This document shows, piece by piece, positions 9,016 through 17,360 of a DNA stretch of 35,894 nt. The position numbers and the translations under genes were made by a program. The stretch comes from Nemertoderma westbladi (lineage: Eukaryota; Xenacoelomorpha; Nemertodermatida; Nemertodermatidae): assembly GCA_032718475.1 (NCBI GenBank), contig JAUCBJ010001420.1, positions 1 through 35,894 of the forward strand, in the 5' to 3' direction. Numbering within the stretch: position 1 is the stretch's first letter; each line of letters opens with the position of its first letter. The notes below the pieces were generated by a model. The model searched no databases. It saw nothing but the letters and a program-made list of their open reading frames with translations, and was not told the DNA's origin.

Positions 9016-9204
9016 AACGATTATATACGAGCAAGTAAATTATATTCAAATAAGAATTACCTTTATCATCAATGGGGCTGTTTTTATCCTTTTTAATAAT
9101 AATTAATAGACATGGTGAGAACTTGATACTAGCTTACTTGGCTAGGAGCTTTTCCACTTTTTTTCAGTATTATTTATTAATATATTTATTTTATCACATT
9201 TCAG

Positions 9205-9324
9205 CAATGCGATCATATTACATTGTACTCAGACTCATACTACCAAGGAGATTCTCATAGTTTCCATGTGTCTACCATCCTACTAGGATATCCCCATATA
9301 CTTCGAAAGGCATCGAGTATTAAG
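9205..9324 (+). CDS. Beta/gamma-crystallin exon 5: motif 1 of a fourth domain
   Basis: After a good acceptor (TTTATCACATTTCAG, ending 9204), a phase-0 frame reads QCDHITLYSDSYYQGDSHSF...LRKASSIK. ITLYSDSYYQG has the aromatic-x6-Gly corner of a first Greek-key motif, and KASSI matches the following strand. The entry phase equals the exit phase of exon 4. There is no GT donor in frame at the expected place. AAG is followed by GCAAGT (9325-9330), the consensus of a GC-AG intron, so I end the exon there in phase 0. The second-motif exon was not found downstream in this window. Confidence 0.65.
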
Positions 9325-9395
9325 GCAAGTTTTAGCTAGTAATGTAAATTTTGACCAACTTTGACCAATACACATGACCTGTAATGGTATATTAC

Positions 9396-9414
9396 TATAG
9401 ATAGATAGATAGAT
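9396..9414 (+). repeat. GATA microsatellite
   Basis: Four to five tandem GATA units. Confidence 0.9.
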
Positions 9415-9885
9415 TTATTTATATATTATGCAAACAATAGAAACCAATACATTAACTTGATACAATTGATGTATAATGAGTATTGCCCAACATAACATAA
9501 ACGATAACCCACAAAGCTTTGCAGTTTATTTCCAAGGGGGTCCTTCAAGTTACTTGGTTACCAATACAAACTAAACTAACTACTGAAGATAGACTAATTA
9601 TATATAATTTAAACTAACTAAGGTACAAGAAATACAAAATTGATCATTATTACTAATTATTGCATATGCAATATGTACATGTAATATTGAACTAAATTAA
9701 ATACTGCTATATAACAATTTGCACTATGAGAAATGCGTTTGTAAGAAATGAACGTGCAGCGTCAGTGCAAACCATATGGTACAGCCACGAGTGGGAACCG
9801 TGTGCGGAACTAACAAACTAACAAAATTTTGAGGCAAAATTTATGTGTCACATATTGACGCATTGTTTTCTTCACACCAAGTGGT
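9415..9885. other. No gene seen
   Basis: AT-rich sequence between the last crystallin exon and a LINE remnant. I looked for a second Greek-key motif (GEYP-type turn) and found none. Confidence 0.5.
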
Positions 9886-10363
9886 TTAATAAGAAAAGTA
9901 TTGTGAACCTACATTTGCATTAAAATCTCCAAATGCAAAACAATAACTAGTACCCGAATTTTCTATAATATTACCTAATTTACCAATATAGTCTAACCAT
10001 TCGTCATCGTGCTCTGCACATTGATAAGGCAGATATAGAATTAAGAACAACATGAATTGACGGTTTACTAGATTTAGTTTAATTCCAAAAATTACAGTAT
10101 CCTCATCAAAAGTAATTATTTCAACATGATTAGCTATTTCCTTTTTATATAAAATTCCTAAACCACCATGTGGTTTACCTTTGAAGAGGTGGGTTGTCAT
10201 ATCTTCAGGTGTTATCCAAATCATTCAAAAGCCCCAGTTCTTGGGTGGGAAGCATAAGCTCCTGAATAAAAATAATACCGCACGATAGGTTACATAGTTC
10301 ACATATTACATATCTGGAATGAGAAGTACGCACAGAGTTACAGTTAAATGAAGCTAATTTCAT
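9886..10363 (-). pseudogene. LINE ORF2 endonuclease (APE-type) N-terminal fragment
   Basis: From ATG 10361-10363 on the minus strand the frame reads KLASFNCNSVR...IIFIQELML, the N-terminal strand and the catalytic Glu (QE) of an APE-type endonuclease. A frameshift near 10215-10225 moves to the next frame. That frame continues with KPHGGLGILYKK, FDEDTVIFGIKL and ends with FAFGDFNANVG, the second catalytic box (GDFN). The sequence then leaves the family and hits a stop at 9886. It keeps the 5' start of ORF2 and lacks everything after the endonuclease, the reverse of the usual 5' truncation, so a later deletion is likely. It is a different region of a LINE from the RT fragments elsewhere. Confidence 0.82.
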
Positions 10364-10554
10364 ACCACAAACTTATGAGCTACTACTGTTGCCATTATGG
10401 AAATAAATATTATAAACAAATAAATATTGGCCATAGTTTAAAATTGACTAATTATAAAAACCCTATATATAACTATATAGACCTAAAAATGTATAAAAGT
10501 AATAATAATAAAAAATAAAATAAATAAATATTTTTCTCACAAAGGTACCGGTAT

Positions 10555-10884
10555 TTATAAATCAGACTGTACCAGAGCAGTGAAAGAGGCTGTTACTGGT
10601 ATAACATTAGGCTCACCAGCATCATTTTGAAGTAAATCATAAGTATTAGTTGTCGGACAGGCGTTAAAGGTAGGAGATATATTTTTACCTAAAACAACAT
10701 TATCCTCATTAACCGGTTTATTTACCGATATAATACTATGTTTGGTGCTCCCGAATATCAGAGTAGTTACGACTGTCAACAAAGTAGCTGATAGTAGCGT
10801 ACTCTGGCCAGTTGTCACCATTAATCCGCCGAAGACTGTTTGATTCAGGTTACAGCAAGGACCGTTTGGGTCAAATTGACCCAC
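10555..10884 (-). other. Open frame of unknown origin upstream of the LINE endonuclease
   Basis: 109 codons from ATG 10884 to TAA 10555, placed about 190 bases upstream of the LINE ORF2 start on the same strand. That is where the end of a LINE ORF1 would be expected. No RRM, coiled coil or zinc motif is visible, and the first 50 residues look like chance translation. Position is the only argument for an ORF1 remnant. Confidence 0.25.
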
Positions 10885-10977
10885 AGTATATTATTGATAA
10901 TATTATGAATCAAAATGACCAACAGTGAGGTTTTATCAGTGTGGAAACTCATTTGCGACTTACTGACAACTTTTTTA

Positions 10978-11209
10978 GGATATTTACATCCGATTTGGTT
11001 TCAATAACGAACGTAGCGAGTGACACAACGAAACGAGGATTTCTCATTTTGTTCAGATATGAACTTTACATAGAAATGTTAACAACTCCACCAGAACAAG
11101 CATGTGTATCAATATGAGTTTCATAATATCATTCACTTAAGTACTCAGACTATTTACATCAACCTGGGATTGATTAACGAGCGAAGTGAGTGACACAAAA
11201 ACCGAGTCC
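10978..11209 (+). repeat. Pair of diverged direct repeats
   Basis: Segments at about 10978-11040 and 11147-11209 share TATTTACATC, a TTGGTTTCAATAACGA-like block and CGAGTGACACA-type sequence, offset by 169 bases. Possibly two copies of an old short element. Confidence 0.5.
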
Positions 11210-11429
11210 ACTTTAATTGAATAATTATTCGCAAACAATGAGAGAACATTTGAGTGGCGCTGATTAAAGGCTAAACAACTGTGACAAATGATATTCTCTG
11301 ATAGCACCTTTCTAACACCCATATGATATACATTTACATATACTTGTATAGAAGAATTCTAGAGATAATCTTATTTGTTTCCCAAATAAATAGTGAAGTA
11401 AATATATCATAAATATGTTTCTACTAAAG

Positions 11430-11970
11430 CTACGGGACCTAAACACTACAGGACCTACTACTACTGACCTAACTCAGTACTGTAACTGCATAAAATATAC
11501 CGATTTGGACCTAATGCTACCAGGCTGTTTTGTACATTACCCACAAAAGAGATTCTCAAAAATGTTTCCATTTTGCACACAACTGTTATATATTAGCCAA
11601 TTTATTAATTTATAGGCCTATAGGCTAATGACAGAATGACTACTGGTTGCCGGTAGGTGTAGGCCTTGACAGCTAGATTATTATATTTACGGCAATATAG
11701 CCAGACACCAGTCCTGGTACTGTAGCTTTAGGTTTTGGCAACCTGGTAGCTTTAGGTCCGGAGGATTAGGTCTGTGGCATTAGGTCCTGGCAGCCTGTTA
11801 TGTTAGGGCCGAGCCATTTGGTCAGTCTGCCTCCATAGGCAGGCAGGTTAGTAAAGGAGCAGGTTATAGAGGAGAGTTGAAAAGAACCAAAGCAATAAAC
11901 AAGAGTTAGGAATAATGTAATGTAATGTGTTACAGGACCTAAAGTATACCGGTTTGAACCTAAAGCTACA
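11430..11970. repeat. Cluster of ACCTAAA-type motifs in both orientations
   Basis: About ten copies of GGACCTAA / TTAGGTCC variants, several extended to ACCTAAAGCTAC. The direct-orientation copies lie at the edges (11433-11524, 11935-11965) and inverted ones in the middle (11719-11790), so the region could fold back. The open frame 11415-11615 is composed of these repeats. Confidence 0.5.
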
Positions 11971-12045
11971 TTACCACTGACTAGGCCTAATTAGAAGACG
12001 TTCCATACAGGAAATATGGTTCATAGACAATACTAGGTTTCCATA

Positions 12046-12186
12046 TTACACACACACACTACTAGGATCGGCATGCTGCATTGCAGCTGCATTTTTAATG
12101 TGTCGGCTTATCGACAAAATTGCACCGCCACAACTCCCTATCACCCATGACATTTGCTAGATCATCCTCATCTTCAAGGCCAGTGT
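12046..12186 (-). mobile_element. LINE 3' end fragment, second copy of the 6.7-kb family
   Basis: From 12059 on, the plus strand matches 6666-6802 almost base for base (ACTAGGATCGGCATGCTGCA, then the CACAACTCCCTATCACCCAT block). It is thus the last ~40 codons and 3' end of the same LINE family, minus strand. It is preceded on the plus strand by a short CA repeat. Confidence 0.8.
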
Positions 12187-12871
12187 AAAGGCTTTTGCGG
12201 AATTAGCCGGTTATTTTCCCGGTAAAGTACTCTGTAGTTGGTTTAACAGGCATAAAAAGCCGTGTCCCTACTGTACTGGTGTTTTAGAGGACATAAAAGT
12301 CATTTCTTCTGTATGTGTACTTTAGCGGACATAATTCGCAATTTTATGACGCAATGCGCCAAATCCTCTGTAAACAGTGTAGCTACCATGACGACGGCTA
12401 ACAGCTGATGCTGTACACGTGGAGCTTGTTCTTTGTTCTCTGTTCCTTCTTTGTTCGGTCGACCAATCAGAGCGTTTTTTGCCTCTGTGTTGGAGATTGT
12501 ATATAGAAACTCGTGGAGTTGAGTCAGTATGTGATTTTGTCCACAGCCTACAACACCGGCTTTGGAACCTCCGTGTTTCAGTCTTTAGTCCAACATTAGT
12601 AGGCTTAATTATAGAACGTATATCCGTTATCTTAACTTAACATATCATACCTAACTAACCCACGATCATATCAATTTATACCTTAACATTTTACTGCTTT
12701 TACTGTCGGTTATTCATTATATTTGTTGATGGAATATTATATTTGGAATACTGATAAATAATCAGACACCCCAATCTTCTTGATATACTAAAGGTTAGAG
12801 AGACCGGTTACATATAACAATTGCGACTTACATTAAGTGGTTTGAAGTGAATCTAATGCTATTTTATAGGC
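12187..12871. other. Intergenic region with a possible promoter
   Basis: No coding region recognised. The 73-codon frame at 12419-12640 crosses the putative promoter and shows no domain. Confidence 0.4.
12463..12526 (+). promoter_or_regulatory. Candidate RNA polymerase II core promoter (CCAAT, TATA, Inr)
   Basis: CCAATCAG at 12463, TATATAG at 12500-12506 and TCAGT initiator at 12525 (putative +1 A at 12526). The TATA-to-start distance is 26 bases, and the CCAAT box sits about 60 bases upstream. No downstream gene is recognised, so it may be a transposon LTR/promoter or chance. Confidence 0.35.
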
Positions 12872-12956
12872 CCTACATGCCAGCCTGGAAAAAGTCACCC
12901 AGGCGCGCACAACGCCCGCGCACTTCATTGCCAACCGCGCATTCCCATATAGAAAA

Positions 12957-13060
12957 ATCGCGCACCCCAAGAATCTTAACCGCGCACCCCAAGAATCTTA
13001 ACCGCGCACCCCAAAAATCTCAACCGCGCACCCAAAAAATTCAACCGCGCACCCCCAGAC
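12957..13060 (+). repeat. 22-bp minisatellite, about five copies
   Basis: The unit starts CGCGCACCCC and continues AAGAATCTTAAC. The last copies degrade to AAAATCTCAAC and AAAATTCAAC. The frame 12847-13071 is a reading of this array and not a gene. Confidence 0.9.
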
Positions 13061-13427
13061 CCCGAAAATAAAAGGTAGGATAGGCATACCTTAGTTTAAA
13101 TTGCGCGAGACTACTGCTACGACTACCGCAAGCCTGACACGTTACAATTTGTGCAATTTCTGTACAATTTAGACAATTGTACAATTTGTGTCTGTACAAT
13201 TTAGTAGCAGACTGATTGCTGCCCAAGCTGCCAAGCCCAACGAAAATCGTATAAATCGTAGGCCTACTTACTGCAATACTGTATTAGGCCTACACATTTA
13301 TTTATTTTATTTATTTATTTATTTACATTTATTATTAGCAAAAACACTAATTATTATCACAATAATAGTTAATGATTAGAAAAAATTGAATCAAGAAGTA
13401 GGTAATTAAACTAAGTTGTTAGGCGCA

Positions 13428-13535
13428 TCCGCATATACTGTACACGTACAGTTCGTACCTTACCGCATATACTGTACAGTGTACACGTACATTTCGTACC
13501 TTACCGCATATACTGTACACGTACAGTTCACGTAC
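13428..13535 (+). repeat. ~36-bp minisatellite, three copies
   Basis: CGCATATACTGTACA followed by CGTACAGTTCGTACCTTAC, repeated three times. One copy carries a short internal duplication (ACAGTGT). Confidence 0.85.
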
Positions 13536-14008
13536 GTACTATTATTTTACTGTATTATTATAGTTATACTGTAGATACAGTAAGAGTATTTGAGTAACAA
13601 CGTAAACCAATCTCGATGTAAAACAATCGTATGTTTTTCAAAATTGTTGATCAGTTGTTTAAAACAAGTGTGACGTTATGCTGTTATGAAAGGTTTCATT
13701 AAAAAAATTTATATTTAAAATTGTATGCCTACAGTATATTTCTCTAGTTCAATTTGGAATAAAAAATTTCATTGCGAAATCTAATAACTATTTACATACA
13801 TGTATAATGCGTACATGGAGTTCTTGGAAATGCTGCGACCAGAGTAAGTACGGAAACGGAAATAAGGTAGCATAATGTAATCAGGTCATACTGTATGTTT
13901 AGGTTAACCGATCACAGTTCTGAATTAAAAATGTAATGTTCTTAGTGGAATGATATACTTTTATTTGTATATTTACATTCATATTTATGTACTTTTATTT
14001 GTTTATTT

Positions 14009-14580
14009 AAAGGTCAGCAATAATATTAAAGGTATTAAAAGAATATTAGAGAATTTCAAAACATATTTTCGGCCGAAATTTCGGCCGAAATATTTTTTTA
14101 CATTTGTTCAGCTCTTTCATTTGCTGTCATTTTCGGCCGAAATTTCTACCGAAATTTAGGCCGAAATATTTTGTTACATTTATTCAGCTCTTTCATTTGA
14201 TGTCATTTTCGGCCGAAATCGCGATCGAAATTTCGGCCGAAAATGTCATCAAATGGAAGAGCTGAAAATGTAGTAAAATATTTCGGTCGAGATTTCGGCC
14301 GAAAATGACATCAAATTGAAGAGCTGAAAAAATGTAATAATATATTTCGGCCGAAAATGACATCAAATGAAAGAGCTGAAAAAATGTAATAAAATATTTC
14401 GGCCGAAAATGACATCAAATGAAAGTGCTGAAAAAATGTAACAAAATATTCTAAATGTTAAACTAAATATCATAATAAACTAGGGCCTATAAAACAAAAT
14501 ATTTTAAATTTCGGCCGAAAATATGTTTTGAAATTCTCTAATATTCTTTTTAAAACCTTTAATATTATTGCTGACCTTTT
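14009..14580. repeat. Nested inverted repeat filled with a TTTCGGCCGAAA palindrome array
   Basis: Near-perfect inverted arms of about 70 bases start AAAGGTCAGCAATAATATTA at 14009 and end at 14580. Between them are more than ten TTTCGGCCGAAA palindromes or variants. On the right they are part of a ~55-bp tandem unit containing AATGACATCAAATGAAAGAG. On the left the same unit runs in the opposite direction. The whole can fold as one long hairpin. Confidence 0.9.
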
Positions 14581-14661
14581 GGCGTTAACGGCGCCTCATA
14601 TTTACCTTGCCAAGTAATAGTGTTATGATAAAAAACTAATAAATTTTGAACTAAAAAATTA

Positions 14662-14847
14662 ACTGTTTTCTGCACATATGCTTAAAACATATGTAAGTAT
14701 GGAAATCGAAAACGAAATAGTTGAAATAACCTGCCACGAATGCATATGACGACATAAATCAGTAAATAGATACAAGACAATACATATGTCAATTAAAATT
14801 TCCGTACTTACATATGTCAGTATGTTTTCAGCATATGTGCAGAAACA
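14662..14847. repeat. Second nested inverted repeat
   Basis: Arms of about 45-50 bases (14662-14705 and 14797-14847) share CTGTTTTCTGCACATATGCT and CATATGTAAGTA blocks in opposite orientation around a ~90-base loop. Confidence 0.85.
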
Positions 14848-14858
14848 GGAAAATTTTT

Positions 14859-15018
14859 GGCGCGCAAGAGCGCGCACACACACGCCATGTGCGCGCAAGC
14901 GCGTACACATATGCCATGTGCGCGCAAGCGCGCACATGTGGCTTGCTCTGTGGGCGCACGGCGCACGTTTTTGGCCTTTTCTGCGCACGCGCACGCGCAC
15001 CCATTATTTTACCGCGCA
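14859..15018 (+). repeat. Alternating purine-pyrimidine CG/CA tract
   Basis: GCGCGCAAGCGCG and GCGCACGCGCACGCGCAC runs with two copies of a CCATGTGCGCGCAAGCGCG unit. Such alternation favours Z-DNA. All open frames on both strands at 14659-15096 come from this composition. Confidence 0.85.
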
Positions 15019-15820
15019 CAATGCGTTTTAATTTTTGCAAACATTTTCCAGGCTGGCCTACATGTATTGTCTGTTGTTCTCTTTATATGTGACTAAAATT
15101 AGTGAAGGTCGGCAGATTAGTGTGCAGCATTGTGCAGTATTGTGTATGATCGTGATTGATAACGAAGCATTTCCTAAAGAATGCGCCATATACGTGAATC
15201 TATAGCCATCCGTTGTATATAGTTTAAGTCATAACTCTGTTTATATATTTAAAGCGCCACGTCCTAAAGGAACTGTTAATATTTCCCGAAAGTGAATAAC
15301 ATTTGTCAGAGATTATATATATTACGATCAGTCGAATAATACAGTAGGCCTACACCGCAATACAATTAGGCTTCCGAATCCAGTCTCCCGGGTATATCCA
15401 GCGGGTGAATGATCGCGCATAGACTGGTTTCGGCTAATGTAGTGTATCAAATATTTGTCATAGGCTAAAGACGATCTATTATCTAGAAGACATCCCAATT
15501 TGGCAGGTTAAACTGCTAAAGGTCTGAAAGCGCGAACAATAACGGATATCGCTTCTGTATTGCAGTAGGCAATAAAGCTGAAGTACCGGACAACCGGTAC
15601 CTAGTAGGCCTGACTACCTAACCACCCGGACCGGTACCTACAGCAGTACAGGTACAGCAGTATTATTCGATTGTGAAATTGTATACCGGTAGGCTGTTTA
15701 AGAGATTAGGGACTGTACACCCCTTGTTTCTTTTGGAGCTTACTTATTTCTGTCAGTTTTATTTATTTGTAGGCCAGTATTGAGCAGAAGGCGTGTAAGC
15801 CTGCTCAGATTGTACAGACA

Positions 15821-16400
15821 ATTTGTAGGCTGGACTGTTGTCTGACTGTTGTTAAGTCTGAGGGGACTGTAGTGTATGTAGAGCGTATGTCCGAAAAAGT
15901 ACTAGTTAGGAAAGTAGGGGCTGCCAGTGCTGTGAGGTGAACCCCCTCGAAAGAATAAGTCGTACTACTCGGTTAGAACGCATACTAACTAACCATTTCG
16001 GAGTCTGCATATACTGTAGTGTATTTAGGCTTGATAGTAGTCTGCCAGCGTTTGGTTTGTACTTTGTTTGTGTAGTCTGTACGGGTAGCGTAATATTTCT
16101 TACTTAGATAATTTGTAGGCTGGATTTGTCTGGCTGTTGTTTAGGTCTGAAGAGATTTCGGTGTGTGTAGAGTGTATGTCCGATAAAGTGCCAGTTGGGA
16201 ACGTAGGGGCTTCCAGAGCTGTGAGGTAAACCCCCTCGAAAGAATAAGTCGTACTACTTGGTTAGAACGCATACTAACTAACCATTTCGGAGTCTGCATA
16301 TACCGTAGTTTGTTTGGGCTTGATAGTAGTCTGTCAGTATTTGGTCTGCATTTTGTTTGAGTAGTCTGTACGTGTAGCGTAATATTTATTATTCAGAGTT
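15821..16400 (+). repeat. 290-bp tandem duplication
   Basis: Copy 1 starts ATTTGTAGGCTGGA at 15821 and copy 2 at 16111. They share long blocks such as CCCCCTCGAAAGAATAAGTC and TAACCATTTCGGAGTCTGCA, with scattered substitutions. Copy 2 fades near 16395. No frame is open through it. Confidence 0.9.
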
Positions 16401-16767
16401 TATGCGATTATTCACAACAACCAAGTTAATTCCTACAGTAATTGTGCTTGTTATATATACCGTTATAGTTAAACTAACCCCGGTACTACATCAGGGCTGC
16501 TTGGCGTAGGTAAAGACTGGTGATTTTGTGCCCCAGTCACTCCAGCAGATACCGTGGTTCTTTTAGCTGTTCAAGTATTTTTAACTACTGATTATTTGTT
16601 GTATAAGTACTTGTACCTAATTTAGGGTTTACTGTACAGTGCTTTCCGAAGGTGATTAGTGTGTAGGCAGTATATTTGTGTTGTAAAGTGGTTAATAGGC
16701 ACGTTGGTTCTGGTAGACCGCGGTAATTAACTTCTAGGTAGGAACACTCCGTGATACATAACGTAGT

Positions 16768-16791
16768 ACTTATAGCGCCACGGCTATAAGT
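16768..16791 (+). other. Perfect 9-bp stem hairpin
   Basis: ACTTATAGC, six-base loop GCCACG, GCTATAAGT. Isolated; no associated gene or poly-T tract. Confidence 0.6.
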
Positions 16792-17360
16792 CGTCAGACG
16801 GTGGTATTTTTCTATCTGGACAACGCAGTATATTTACTACTACTTATTATTTTCAAATACCGTAGTAACCTGTCCGTTTTAATAACCAGATATTCTAACC
16901 CTTTGTTAGGCTGGTTAGTAGACTTCTTGTAAAATTACCCTAAAAATTCGTACTTGTAATTTTTGTGTTTATTTAGAGATTGTAATCTCACCCCGAATTG
17001 TACGTAATTTGTAGTATTAAGTAACTTAGGTAAATTAGAATTATTTGTTTTAGTGTCCAACAAGTAGCACTCCACTGAGAGCGCACAGCTTCTGTGTAGT
17101 GACTCCCCCCAGAAATAATAACATTTATTTCAAATATTGACAAAACCCATTAAACGGGTATATATATATTATAAATCAACTCAAAGATTTATAAATAGTA
17201 GGCCTGCCATACAACAATTAGGTCTAAATATCAGTTGGACTACTGCTTAAATAACGGTAATAAAGTAAGTTAAAGTAACCAAGTAACCCCTGAAATTTCA
17301 GAAATTCAGTTATTCTAAAATAACTGACATACCGGTATATACCATATATTTATTTTTACT

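Larger units (their letters stand above)
12872..15064. mobile_element. hAT-type non-autonomous element with 8-bp target duplication
   Basis: CCTACATG occurs at 12872-12879 and again at 15057-15064. Directly inside are inverted ends CCAGCCTGGAAAA (12880-12892 and 15044-15056 reversed). An exact 8-bp duplication with short inverted ends fits the hAT superfamily; the end does not start with the most common CAG form, so the assignment is likely but not certain. The 2.18-kb interior has no transposase. It is a patchwork of GCGCGCAC-rich subterminal sequence, minisatellites and two nested inverted repeats, listed separately. Confidence 0.75.
15065..17360. other. Non-coding region with tandem duplication; no gene recognised
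   Basis: Lies between the hAT-type element and the BEL-A pol fragment. Apart from the 290-bp duplication and one hairpin, I see no coding frame, LTR boundary or primer-binding site. The 5' part of BEL-A (gag, protease, RT) is not here. Confidence 0.5.

Noticed and set aside
11719-11790. TTAGG motifs as interstitial telomere
   Set aside because: The motif is TTAGGTCC/TTAGGTTT with irregular spacing and both orientations, not a tandem TTAGGG or TTAGG array.
12847-13071. Basic, proline-rich 74-codon ORF
   Set aside because: It is the 22-bp minisatellite of the hAT-type element translated.
14659-15096. Five overlapping ORFs rich in Arg, Ala, Cys, His
   Set aside because: Produced by the GCGCAC/GCGCAA repeat in every frame; no independent coding signal.
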